Source of the DNA: Planctomycetota bacterium
GTDB lineage: Bacteria > Planctomycetota > Phycisphaerae > Phycisphaerales > UBA1924
NCBI GenBank assembly: GCA_963204725.1
Contig: CAUJHH010000024.1
Span: 1-64,000 of the forward strand
Direction of reading: 5' to 3'
Length of the DNA: 64,000 nt
Shown here: positions 7,863 through 19,292 of the stretch, piece after piece
How positions within the stretch are numbered: position 1 is the first letter of the stretch
How the letters are laid out: each line of letters starts with the position of its first letter
Notes under the pieces: generated by a model
Seen by the model: only the letters and a program-made list of their open reading frames with translations
Databases searched by the model: none
Told to the model about the DNA's origin: nothing
Made by a program: the position numbers and the translations under genes

Positions 7863-8912
7863 TTACCCGGTGTTGGCGTCGGACGCGAGCGAGGCGATCT
7901 CGTTCCAGACGCCCACGGCTCGCGAGTCGCCGCGAGAGATCAGCCGGCAGGGCGAGAAACCTCCGATTGCTTCGGGAGGCGGCTCATGATCCGGCCACCA
8001 GGGTGTGTGGCCCGAGATCGTGCCTCGCACGGAGCGGGCATCGCCAATGATCTCTGCGACGGTCGGCAGGCGGGACGCACGACGCCCGAGTCGCGGCGCG
8101 CACGCGAGCAGAGCCCGCGTGTATGGATGGAGCGGCGAGGAGAGCACCTCGCGGGTCGGCCCCGTTTCTACGACGCGTCCACGATACATGACACACACCC
8201 GCTCCGATCGTTCGGCGACGAGGCCGACGTCGTGTGTGATAAGCAGGACGCCGAGGTTTCGCTCGCGCCGGGCGTCGGCGATGAGGTCGAGCACCTGGGC
8301 CTGCACGGTCGCGTCGAGAGCGGTTGTGGGTTCGTCGGCGATGAGGACACACGGGCGGCAGAGCATCGCCATGGCGATCATGACACGCTGGCGCATGCCG
8401 CCGGAGAACTCGTGTGGGTATGACGAGAGCCGGTCGCCGGCGTCGGGGATGCCGGTCCTTTCGAGGGCGGACGCGGCCAGCGCACGCGCATCGCGTGCGG
8501 ACCTCGCGTCCTGTCGGTGGAGGCGTATCGCCTCGATGAGCTGGTCGCCGATGGTCAGGACCGGGTTCAACGAGGTCATGGGTTCCTGAAAGATCATCGC
8601 GATGCGCGCACCCCGAACACTTCGCATCGCGCGCGGCGACTTGTCTTCGAGTGATTCGGGAGTCGCCGAGTCGTGGAGCGTGATGCGGCCCCCATCCACG
8701 GATGCGCCGTCGGGGAGCAGACGCATGATGGCGAGTGCGGTCATCGACTTGCCGCTGCCGGACTCACCGACAAGCGCGAGCGTCTGGTCGCTGGCGATGT
8801 CGATCGAAACGTGATCGAGAACCGTCGCCCGTCCAGTCTGTGTCGGAAAGGAGAGGGAGAGGCCTCGCACCGTCAACACCGTGCGTGTCTGGATTGCGTG
8901 ATCGACGCTCAT
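7863..8912 (-). CDS. Oligopeptide/dipeptide ABC transporter ATP-binding protein (OppD/DppD-like)
   Basis: 349 aa. Cytoplasmic ATPase of a peptide- or nickel-type ABC importer. Visible motifs are the Walker A GESGSGKS, the Q-loop MIFQEPMTSLNPVL, the ABC signature FSGGMRQRV, the Walker B VLIADEPTTALD and the switch His in LLITHDVGL. The region after Walker B (RVCVMYRGRVVETGPTREVLSSPLHPYTRALL) is diagnostic of the Opp/Dpp subfamily. ATG at 8912 overlaps the upstream permease stop by four bases (ATGA); the longer frame upstream is Arg-rich and is the antisense of the permease. A second ATPase (OppF) is not present. Confidence 0.92.
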   Translation of the reverse strand: MSVDHAIQTRTVLTVRGLSLSFPTQTGRATVLDHVSIDIASDQTLALVGESGSGKSMTALAIMRLLPDGASVDGGRITLHDSATPESLEDKSPRAMRSVRGARIAMIFQEPMTSLNPVLTIGDQLIEAIRLHRQDARSARDARALAASALERTGIPDAGDRLSSYPHEFSGGMRQRVMIAMAMLCRPCVLIADEPTTALDATVQAQVLDLIADARRERNLGVLLITHDVGLVAERSERVCVMYRGRVVETGPTREVLSSPLHPYTRALLACAPRLGRRASRLPTVAEIIGDARSVRGTISGHTPWWPDHEPPPEAIGGFSPCRLISRGDSRAVGVWNEIASLASDANTG

Positions 8913-10012
8913 GGCGCACCCGCCCTCCGCGGATCGAACGCGTTGCGGAGCGACTCTCCGAGAAAGTTGAGGCCGAGAAGCGTTACGGCGAGGAGCGTGC
9001 AGGGAGCGGCGAGGAGCCACCAGTGCGAGCGATAGGGGTTGAGTTCGGCGAGCCCGTCGGCGGCGAGGTTCCCCCAACTCGGCAGAGGCGGCTTGATGCC
9101 GATGCCGAGGAAGCTGAGGAAACTCTCCTGCAGGATTGCCTGTGGAACGGTCAGCGTCGCGTAGACGATGATGGGCCCGAGGAGGTTGGGCAGAAGGTGG
9201 CGGCGAAAGATGCGTGCCGGCGATGCGCCTGCGGCGCGGGCGGCCTCGACGAATGGGCGAGACTTGAGGGAGAGGACCTGGCCACGGATGACACGCGCCA
9301 TGGTCAGCCAGCTCACACATCCGATCGCGATGAGGAGCGTGAGCGTGTCAAGAGAGACGCGGGCTCGCTCGGTCAACATGCGCGGCGGTCGGGCCTCGAG
9401 CGCGCGGGCATCCAGTGTTATCCGCGACTCGGGGTTGCCCAGCATCCATCGCTCGACCTCGGCGCGGCCTGTGGACGCGGCGGGGTCGGCGTCGCGCATC
9501 AGACGCGCGGCCTCAGACCGGGTCCAACCGGCTCGTTCGCGGGTGCGGGCCTGGAACTCTTCGACGAGCGCGTTGCCAGCGACGGCAAGGAGCACGACGA
9601 GTAGTACATAGGGAAGTCCGTAGAGGATGTCGACGATGCGCATCATGGCGGCATCAATGCGCCCACCCGCGTATCCGGCGATTGCGCCGTAGAGCGTTCC
9701 GATGGTGACGGCAATCAGCCCGGAGGCGAGACCGACGATCAGTGAGATCGCGCCTCCGACAAGGCAGCGGGTGGCGAGTGAGCGGCCGAGGTGATCGGTG
9801 CCGAGAAGGGTGCCGTCGCCCGGGGCCTTGCGTGCGTTCTCAACCTGTCCGACGGCGTATCTCGGGCCCTCGCTCGTTCGGGCGAGCGTCCACGGGAGCG
9901 AGCCCAGACAGACGACCAGCATGCAGAGGACGATGGAACCACCGATGATGCCGGGGATCGACCAGCGGGAGCGCGAACGGGGATGCGGGTGTGCGGCAGG
10001 AGTCGGCGTCAC
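8909..10012 (-). CDS. Peptide ABC transporter permease (OppC/DppC-like) with periplasmic insertion
   Basis: 367 aa. Inner-membrane permease of the BPD transporter superfamily. The N-terminal membrane segment is followed by the GTDHLGRSLATRCLVGG motif of OppC proteins. The EAA loop that contacts the ATPase is visible as EAARAAGASPARIFRRHLLP. Between two membrane segments there is a hydrophilic stretch of about 70 residues (EEFQARTRERAG... to ...MLTERARVS), which most OppC proteins lack. It starts a two-gene unit with the ATPase; the usual partner permease OppB and a substrate-binding protein are absent here, so they must be elsewhere if the system works. Confidence 0.9.
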   Translation of the reverse strand: MTPTPAAHPHPRSRSRWSIPGIIGGSIVLCMLVVCLGSLPWTLARTSEGPRYAVGQVENARKAPGDGTLLGTDHLGRSLATRCLVGGAISLIVGLASGLIAVTIGTLYGAIAGYAGGRIDAAMMRIVDILYGLPYVLLVVLLAVAGNALVEEFQARTRERAGWTRSEAARLMRDADPAASTGRAEVERWMLGNPESRITLDARALEARPPRMLTERARVSLDTLTLLIAIGCVSWLTMARVIRGQVLSLKSRPFVEAARAAGASPARIFRRHLLPNLLGPIIVYATLTVPQAILQESFLSFLGIGIKPPLPSWGNLAADGLAELNPYRSHWWLLAAPCTLLAVTLLGLNFLGESLRNAFDPRRAGAP

Positions 10013-10097
10013 GGGCGGACGATACGCGAGATATGCGAGCGATGGTGCCGTGGATTCGGCGGACGTGGCTTCGGATTGACCGGGTTACGATTCTGAG

Positions 10098-10643
10098 ATG
10101 GATACACGGCCTGCGATCGACCCCGAAGAGCTGTGGTTGGCGAGCGAGCGAATCGTGCTCGTGGAGCACGACCCACGCTGGCTTTCGGCGGCTGAGGAGG
10201 AGTGCGGGCGTATCGCCTCGGCATGCGGGACTCTGGTCCTGCGGGTGGAGCACATCGGGAGCACGTCGGTGCCGGGGCTGATCGCGAAGCCGGTGCTGGA
10301 TCTGATGCCGCTGGTGAGGACACTTGGGGATGGGTTCGCGTGCGTGGAACCGATGCGGGCGATGGGGTATTGGTACGCGGGTGAATTCGGGATCGAGGGG
10401 CGGCACTTGTTCGTCAAGGGCTCGCCTCGGACGCACCACGTTCACATGCTCGTCGAGCGATCAAGGGAGGCAATTCGGCACTTGGCGGTACGCGAAGTGC
10501 TTCGAACAAGCCCGGAGTTGGCGGCACGATACGCGGCGTTGAAGGGAGAACTCGCTGCGAGGTTCGGCGATGATCGAGATGGCTATGCAAGCGCAAAGGG
10601 CGCGTTCATGAGGGAGGTCTTTGATCGGGCTGGTGTGGCCTAG
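10098..10643 (+). CDS. GrpB-family (UPF0157) nucleotidyltransferase-like protein
   Basis: 181 aa. Matches the GrpB/UPF0157 family, whose fold resembles nucleotidyltransferases. The hallmark HIGSTSVPGLIAKPVLDLM is present at about 51-70, with VEHDPRW upstream and a KGSPRTHHVHM segment downstream. Substrate and reaction are unknown for most members; some are fused to dephospho-CoA kinase. It is a stand-alone gene divergent from the peptide transporter genes and followed by a 243-base gap before fur in which I see no further gene. Confidence 0.8.
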   Translation: MDTRPAIDPEELWLASERIVLVEHDPRWLSAAEEECGRIASACGTLVLRVEHIGSTSVPGLIAKPVLDLMPLVRTLGDGFACVEPMRAMGYWYAGEFGIEGRHLFVKGSPRTHHVHMLVERSREAIRHLAVREVLRTSPELAARYAALKGELAARFGDDRDGYASAKGAFMREVFDRAGVA

Positions 10644-10852
10644 TTGGCTGCGGGGCGTGTCCCCCCTCCCCACACCCCAATGCGGGAGTTTGGTCGACGC
10701 CACTCAGGAAGCGCGTTGCTTGGAGAGCGATCGAGTTGGACCCTGTGGCACTCACCGCAGATTGAGCACGGGAACAGACTCGCGAGGCAGACGCGATCGC
10801 GGACGACGTTCGGCTCGGTTCGATCTCGACAGGTTTGGACTTACTCCGTATT

Positions 10853-10880
10853 TTGACTCAGTCCGCTTGTCATCTACGAT
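10853..10880 (+). promoter_or_regulatory. Promoter of the fur-katG unit, apparently giving a leaderless mRNA
   Basis: TTGACT (10853-10858), 16 bases, then TACGAT (10875-10880). The fur ATG begins at 10887, exactly where transcription should start, and no Shine-Dalgarno sequence precedes it. An inverted GGACT (10837-10841) / AGTCC (10860-10864) pair brackets the -35 and could be an operator, possibly for Fur itself. The promoter call is by eye. Confidence 0.5.
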
Positions 10881-10886
10881 CAGTGC

Positions 10887-13590
<2,704 letters not shown>

Positions 13591-13908
13591 TCGCGCCGAA
13601 TCGCTCGATCGATCATCAACGTCGGGACGCGCACCGAGATCGGCGCTTGAGAGTTCCGTCTGGCGGTTCCCATTGTGAACGGGCGAACTGCTGCAAGAGA
13701 GAGCGAGCCATTCGATCTGCCCTCCGAAAGACCGGCTTGGCTTGCGCTCCGCAGATCGCGGAGCACGTATGCCAAGACGGCTCATTTCCCAGAGCGTTTG
13801 GGAGATGGATGCCAAGTTCAAGGGATCGTCGGCCGCGCTTTCAACCTGCGCGGGGCCTGACCGACACACGGCCGGTTGCCTCCGGCGTGCCCGCGGATTC
13901 AGGACAGA
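13591..13908. other. Intergenic stretch downstream of katG, no gene seen
   Basis: About 318 bases between katG and a convergent membrane protein gene. Open frames here are Arg-rich and continue antisense to katG, so I reject them. The only structure is a perfect 7-bp hairpin, GCTCCGC-AGATC-GCGGAGC, at 13746-13764; it lacks a T-run, so it is not a convincing terminator. Confidence 0.6.
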
Positions 13909-14313
13909 TCAGGCCCATCCTTTGGGCCCGCCGCGCGCCACGATGATCCACGCCAGGTACATCGCGGCCATCACGTCGTAGCCGAAGCAGAAATCGGGCC
14001 ACCACGCGGGCACGCCGGGGTTTGAGATCACGTGTCCATGGAACACATCAAAGATGCCGTGTGCGAGCAGGCCTGCGGCCAGAATCCACTGGCTCCGCCT
14101 GAACCCGAGCACGGAGACCACCAGAAACCCGATGATGACAACGGACTCGAGTAGAATCGCCCGCGTCGAACCGCCGATAACCGCGAACAAGTCGTAGAGC
14201 GAAGCCACGACGATCAGCACCGTCGCATAGAAAGCACGGTCGCGGTCGAGCCCCACAAAGCGAGCGAACAACGCAACGGCCAAGGCCAGACCAACGCCGA
14301 TGAGAAGTGCCAT
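13909..14313 (-). CDS. Small integral membrane protein of unknown function
   Basis: 134 aa with four or five predicted membrane helices starting directly at the N-terminus (MALLIGVGLALAVALFARF). The conserved-looking features are the pair of acidic/aromatic loops around FYATVLIVVASLYDLFAVIGGSTR and a His/Phe-rich HGIFDVFHGHVI segment near 84-95. I recall similar short membrane proteins of unknown role in other bacteria but can name no function. The longer upstream frame overlaps the tRNA-Pro gene and was not used. No clear Shine-Dalgarno lies at the usual distance. Confidence 0.65.
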   Translation of the reverse strand: MALLIGVGLALAVALFARFVGLDRDRAFYATVLIVVASLYDLFAVIGGSTRAILLESVVIIGFLVVSVLGFRRSQWILAAGLLAHGIFDVFHGHVISNPGVPAWWPDFCFGYDVMAAMYLAWIIVARGGPKGWA

Positions 14314-14454
14314 GGTGGTCTGCGTTTCTCCGCCTCGGGGCGGAACGAGGAGCGAACCAAGTCCGGCGGAGTTGAGCCCGTGACGGCGAGCACCTGGCGA
14401 CTCCGGCAGGAACGGGCATGACCTCTGCAGCGGAACAATCGCCCCCGCGAGCAA

Positions 14455-14528
14455 TCAGGGTGACAGGATTCGAACCTGCGGCCTCGTGGACCCAAACCAC
14501 GCGCTCTACCAAGCTGAGCTACACCCTG
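14455..14528 (-). tRNA. tRNA-Pro(UGG)
   Basis: The minus strand folds as a full cloverleaf: acceptor CAGGGTG pairs with CACCCTG and discriminator A follows. The D-loop has AGCTTGGTAGAGC. The anticodon stem CGTGG/CCACG holds the loop TTTGGGT, giving anticodon TGG (Pro). The T-arm is CAGGTTCGAATCCTG. CCA is not encoded. It stands alone between a small membrane protein gene and the end of the pseudopilin operon. Confidence 0.96.
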
Positions 14529-14648
14529 GACATGGCGGGCCTCGAGCGGCACGCCGGGCGGAGTGTAGGAAAGGTGACGCGGCGACATCGCCGATCGATG
14601 CCGCCGCGTCGGGGGGTGGGGCTGGATGGGGAGCGGCGGGTGCCGCGG

Positions 14649-17600
14649 TCAGTAGGGAAGTTCCTTGAAGAGAACAACCTGGGGCTCGTCGCCCTTCACG
14701 TTGACGTTGGAGCGGTCGACAACCATGAGGAATCGGCGGGCCACGGTGGGGACGAGCGGATCGGTTGGCTTGAGAGAGGCGACATCGGTCTGGGCATATC
14801 CGTGGAGGACGAACCAGACGGCGTAGTAATCGGACCGGACGGAGAAGAGATTGGCCACGCTGTTGCCGATGGCGAGGCGTTCGCTGTAGTCGTCGGCGAT
14901 GTCGTCGGTTGAGGTGTTGCCAGTTGCGGCGTCCACGCCTGGCGCGGTTGTGTCTTGGGAGTCGTACCCGAGGCGATCGATGGAGTGCAGCAGGCCCTCG
15001 GGATTCGAGGCGCGGATGTCGCGGGCGAGCATGATCTCGCCGATCGATCGGAATCCCGGGGTTTCGCGCAGTCCGGGGACGTCGGTCGCGAAGAAGCGGC
15101 CGTTGTTGTCGCCGTCCTGGTTCAGATCGTCGGCCGCGTCGTTGAGATCGCTGAAGTCGAGAATGGCGGCGGCGTTGAAGCCAGCGGCGCGGCGCGGGTG
15201 GAGTGGGATCTTGTCGCGGTAGGCGATCAGGGTCGAGGCGATATCGGAGTTTCCGTCGTGCTGCCCGGCGGGGGTGAACCACGACCAGTCGGTCGGCACG
15301 GCGTCGAAGGGGCTGAGCATCCGGGCGGCACGGACGACCTCGGTCGGCGCAGTGTTGATATTGACCTTACCGGGCGTGGAGACACGCTCCGAGCGGATGC
15401 TCGTGTTCATGGTGTGGAAGATGTCGAGGATCGAGAGCGCCGCGGGGATGCCCGTGCCGTAGAGGGCATCGGTGACGGCTCCGGCGGCGTAGGTGAACTG
15501 GCCATTGAGGTCGACATCGCGGAAGAGGACGTAGTCGTCGAAGACGAGGTTGGCGCGAGTGATCGCGGGGCGCGGGGCGGCGAGGACACCCCCTGGGTTG
15601 CGGTTCGGGCTGCCGAGATCGGCGATGGGCGCGCCGGCGGGGCCGCCGTCGTAGTCCAGGGCGAGGGCAAGGGCCTCGCCGAGCGTGTAGAAGCGATCAA
15701 CAGCCGGGCTGAAGTCGCTGATCTGCGACGCGCCGGTGGCGTCCATCTCGACGAATGGTCCGATGGCGAAGGGGAGCAGGAGATCGGCGGGACGCAGCGT
15801 GCCCGAGGTGGCACGGGCTCGCAGCGAGCGCGGGAACTCGGGGATCAGCGCCGAATAGGCGACGCCGGTGCGGTTGTTGCCGATCGCGCCACCGGTCTTC
15901 TCGTCGGCGTGTTCGCGGGCGGTCGTCATGAGCACATCGGTCGGCGGGGTGGCGTTGGCGGTGCCATCGATGAAGAGGGAGAAGCGGGCGTACGCACCGT
16001 TGGTGTTCTGCTCGAAGTCCTCTCGATCGACGGAGGATGGGGAGAAGGGATCGGTCGCGGTCCGATTGCGGCTGCTGGACTTGGCTTCGATCATGTAGGC
16101 CGGGACGCCGGTGTCTCCGACCGAGCTCTCATCGGGGCGGCGGACCGAGGCGCGGAGCGAGATGGTGAAGCCGGTGTTGTTGTTCGTGCTCGAGGGCGTG
16201 CCGGTGTAGGTTTCGTCGAGGCCGAAGGTGCCGCTGATGTCCTGGTTTCCGGCGGGGAGCTCGCGCTTGAGCGTGGCACCGGAGCCGGCGGGATCGCGCA
16301 TGCGATCGACGAGGTAGTCGTTGTCGGGGTTGTTCATGCCCGAGGAGGCGACCATATTGTCGTCGGAGGCGTTGGAGATCATGGCGCGCCAGAGTCGGAT
16401 CGAGCGCTGCTGATCGGTGGTGCCGGAGAAGATCTCACCGGCGGGCTCGATCGCGCCGGTGCGGACGTTGACGGCGACGATGATGGCCGGGTCGATTGTC
16501 GATGGGTCGTTCTCGACGGAGAACTGGGCATTGAGCCACTTGCGGAACGGAGAGGCGGAGGGATCGATCGGCCCGGAGGCGTACTTGGCGTAGACCGCGT
16601 TCCAACGGGCGTTGAACGTGGCGTACGACGCGTCGAGGATGACGAAGTTCCGGCACTCATCGCGACGGAGAACGAGCGACTTGAGCCCGGAGGCGTCGTC
16701 GGGATCGAACTCCGCGAGCTTGTAGGTCTTGCCGCCGAATTCGATGTAATAGGTAAACAGGACCTCGGTCGAAGAGATCGTCGTGCCCTCGGTCGTCAGG
16801 TCGTCGCGTGAGAGCGGGATGTCGATGTCGTCGTACGGATTGGTGAGCTGGATGGCGAGCACGCGACCGAGGTAGTCCGAGTTCGCGCCCCATGTGGTGT
16901 CGCCGTTGATGGTGATCGGGACGAGTTCGATGACGGGCGGCGCGCCCGTTCCGAGCGAGCCGACATCGACATCGCCACCGAGCGTGGCGGGCGCGTCGAC
17001 GTAGACGGTGAATGCCGTGGCCTGGGTGATCACCGGCTGGGGCTTTACGCCGTACATGGTCACTGCGTTGGTGGGCATGGCGACGGTCGACGGTGCGATC
17101 CGGGCAGAGGTCAGGTCGAGGCGCCGCGTGTCGACTTCCCACCAGGCCTGCTTGTACGTGCGGCTCCCGACATCGGTGCCTGTCTCGGTGTTGAGGTTCG
17201 ACCGCGCGCCCTCGTTGAGGATGAGCGTGTAGGGATATGGCTCGAAATCCTCGGTGCCCGCGATGCCGTCGAATCGGGTCGCGGCGAGGAGATTCACCGC
17301 CGAGTGGGCGGCCATGCGCATGCCGAGCTCGGGGCCGTCGTATCCGTAGGCCAGGAATCGGGTCTGGTTGAAGTCCCCTGCGGCGCGATTCCAGACGTTG
17401 CCGATGCCGGAGAAGGGGGAGAGAGCGTCGGCGTAACCTCGGAAGAGGCGGGCGGCATCGCGATTGAAGATCAACGACCGAACGCTGGTGGAGAAGTCGT
17501 AGCGAGAATCGGTGGCATTGGTCTGAAGAATGGCGGCGTTGGTCGGCGCGGGGCGGATGGGCCGGTCGCCGGAGATCGTGGTCAGACGCTGGCGGGCATC

Positions 17601-19238
17601 TGTCGCGAAAAGGAGCATCGCGGCGTCGAGCTTGTCGGCATCGGGCGCGAGCAATGTTGCACCGGGGCGCTCAAAGGCGAGGGTGCGGTTGTCGCGCAGC
17701 GCGCTGTAGCGCCTCGTACGAGCGGCATCGGCGCCGCTCTCGGGGAAACGGCCACCGACGGCGGACTCCAGGATCGAGAGCTGGTCGGGGTCGTTGGCGA
17801 CGCGGAAGGTCAGGAGCTCCGTCAGATCGGAGAGGCCGTATCCGCCAGACAGGACGAGGCCCGTGGAGGTGAGCGTCGCGCCCGCGCTGCCGGCACCGGC
17901 GGAGAGATACGACTTCTCGCGGTCGAGGCCGCCGAGCATGGTTCGGTCGCCCTCGGCAGCGTCGCCGAGGTACTTCTTGGCGAAGGCGGTGAGGTCGGAA
18001 CGGGGCGGTGGGATCACCGAGGTCTCGATGCCGAGGCGGAGCGCGTTGTAGCCGCCGACACCGACGTCATAGGCGATCGCGTTTGTCTGGAGCGCGTAAT
18101 TCTCGACCGACTCCGGATCGGTGGGGTTCCAGATGTTGTAGTCGCCGGACGCGGAATCGCCGAGGGGATCGCCGTACGCGCCGGCGTAGATCTCGAACGG
18201 GTCCTGCATCGCAAGCATGCCGCGCAGGTCGAAGTCGGCGGGGGTCACTCCTGCCGGCGAATCGGCGGTCGGGGCGTTGACCATGTCCGTTGCCGTGTTG
18301 ACGTTGATCCGCGCGGAGAGATCGATGATGCTGGCGGCGATGAAGTATCGGAGGCCATCGTTGGGACGGACGACGTACGTCGGATCGACCGCGGGATTGG
18401 AGGCGTTGACGAGTTCCTGCCAGCGGGAATCGACGAAGCCATCGCCGTCGGCGTCGGCGTAGGAGTATGGCACGTAGTTGGCATCGTTGTAGGGCAGGTC
18501 GTCGTAGAGCGGGCGGAAGGCGTTGCGCTGGCGATAGGAGAAGTGGGCCGGGATCAGCGCGACGACGGGCCTTCCGTCGTCGAGCGTGGTCGCGCCTGGG
18601 ACGCCGTTCTGGTCGAAGAGCGACAGCGATCGACGCATATTGAGGACGGTCGCGTCGAATCCGCCTCCTGATGGGCCGCCAGCGGATGAGGGGCGGAGGT
18701 TGTAGAGGTTGACGTAGTTTCCATCGGGGGCGATGTTCGAGAAGTTGAGCCAGTCACGCCGGCTCTTGTAGGCGTTCTCGAGGGGTTCGTCGCCCCAGGT
18801 CGCGCCGGTGCCGATGATGGTCGGCTCGGAGGATCGGAGCCAGGGATCATCGCCTCGTGTGCCGACTGGGTTGAAGCGGTTGGCGGCGATCGGGTCGATG
18901 GAGCGTGCGAGCGGGCTTGTGTATGGATAGTCCCACGCCTCGCGGACGTACCGCTGGGTGCGATCGACGGCGGCAGCGCCGGGATCGACAAAGGCGGTGA
19001 CATCGTCCGCGATGATCATCTTGATGTAGTCGCGCACGGCGTTGGGAACGTCGTCGCGGGAGTTGGCGCTGACGAGAGCGGCGCTCGACCTCGCGTCGGC
19101 CTGACCGATGGAGAAGTAGACAACGGCGATGATGGCCATGAGCGCGAGCATGCCGACGACGAGCACGATGAACGTGCCGCGCCGGGTCTGGCGCGAGCGA
19201 GCGCGGAGGCCTGCGTGGGTTCTTTGGAAGAGATTCAT
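14649..19238 (-). CDS. Giant GspK-like minor pseudopilin or PilX-like surface protein
   Basis: 1529 aa, about five times the size of GspK. The N-terminus RSRQTRRGTFIVLVVGML followed by a hydrophobic helix (about 22-44) resembles a prepilin-type anchor in which Gly precedes Thr, and no Glu5-like residue is clear; GspK also lacks Glu5. Near residue 1290 the segment GKVNINTAPTEVVRA matches the helix-hairpin-helix-like signature of GspK. A DADGDGFVD calcium-loop motif lies near residue 264. The rest is an extended, Asp/Asn/Thr-rich extracytoplasmic region. GGAG eight bases upstream supports ATG at 19238. It is the last gene of the secretion/pilus operon, 54 bases after the GspJ-like gene, and should cap a pseudopilus tip. 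Confidence 0.75.
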   Translation of the reverse strand: MNLFQRTHAGLRARSRQTRRGTFIVLVVGMLALMAIIAVVYFSIGQADARSSAALVSANSRDDVPNAVRDYIKMIIADDVTAFVDPGAAAVDRTQRYVREAWDYPYTSPLARSIDPIAANRFNPVGTRGDDPWLRSSEPTIIGTGATWGDEPLENAYKSRRDWLNFSNIAPDGNYVNLYNLRPSSAGGPSGGGFDATVLNMRRSLSLFDQNGVPGATTLDDGRPVVALIPAHFSYRQRNAFRPLYDDLPYNDANYVPYSYADADGDGFVDSRWQELVNASNPAVDPTYVVRPNDGLRYFIAASIIDLSARINVNTATDMVNAPTADSPAGVTPADFDLRGMLAMQDPFEIYAGAYGDPLGDSASGDYNIWNPTDPESVENYALQTNAIAYDVGVGGYNALRLGIETSVIPPPRSDLTAFAKKYLGDAAEGDRTMLGGLDREKSYLSAGAGSAGATLTSTGLVLSGGYGLSDLTELLTFRVANDPDQLSILESAVGGRFPESGADAARTRRYSALRDNRTLAFERPGATLLAPDADKLDAAMLLFATDARQRLTTISGDRPIRPAPTNAAILQTNATDSRYDFSTSVRSLIFNRDAARLFRGYADALSPFSGIGNVWNRAAGDFNQTRFLAYGYDGPELGMRMAAHSAVNLLAATRFDGIAGTEDFEPYPYTLILNEGARSNLNTETGTDVGSRTYKQAWWEVDTRRLDLTSARIAPSTVAMPTNAVTMYGVKPQPVITQATAFTVYVDAPATLGGDVDVGSLGTGAPPVIELVPITINGDTTWGANSDYLGRVLAIQLTNPYDDIDIPLSRDDLTTEGTTISSTEVLFTYYIEFGGKTYKLAEFDPDDASGLKSLVLRRDECRNFVILDASYATFNARWNAVYAKYASGPIDPSASPFRKWLNAQFSVENDPSTIDPAIIVAVNVRTGAIEPAGEIFSGTTDQQRSIRLWRAMISNASDDNMVASSGMNNPDNDYLVDRMRDPAGSGATLKRELPAGNQDISGTFGLDETYTGTPSSTNNNTGFTISLRASVRRPDESSVGDTGVPAYMIEAKSSSRNRTATDPFSPSSVDREDFEQNTNGAYARFSLFIDGTANATPPTDVLMTTAREHADEKTGGAIGNNRTGVAYSALIPEFPRSLRARATSGTLRPADLLLPFAIGPFVEMDATGASQISDFSPAVDRFYTLGEALALALDYDGGPAGAPIADLGSPNRNPGGVLAAPRPAITRANLVFDDYVLFRDVDLNGQFTYAAGAVTDALYGTGIPAALSILDIFHTMNTSIRSERVSTPGKVNINTAPTEVVRAARMLSPFDAVPTDWSWFTPAGQHDGNSDIASTLIAYRDKIPLHPRRAAGFNAAAILDFSDLNDAADDLNQDGDNNGRFFATDVPGLRETPGFRSIGEIMLARDIRASNPEGLLHSIDRLGYDSQDTTAPGVDAATGNTSTDDIADDYSERLAIGNSVANLFSVRSDYYAVWFVLHGYAQTDVASLKPTDPLVPTVARRFLMVVDRSNVNVKGDEPQVVLFKELPY

Positions 19239-19292
19239 TGGTTCAACTCCATTCCTTGGGCGGACCCACCCACCCACACATACAACAGACGG

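Noticed and set aside
7863-9320. Longer ABC ATPase start at 9320
   Set aside because: The extra 136 residues are Arg/Pro-rich antisense-like sequence overlapping the permease gene; ATG at 8912 with a four-base overlap is the natural start.
13746-13764. Hairpin as katG terminator
   Set aside because: Perfect stem but no T-run, and it lies 155 bases beyond the stop codon.
14955-16811. 618-codon plus-strand open frame antisense to the GspK-like gene
   Set aside because: Gly/Val/Glu/Arg-rich with no domain. It is the mirror of an in-frame, motif-bearing gene, a common effect of high GC. The same applies to the long plus frame at 17304-18671.
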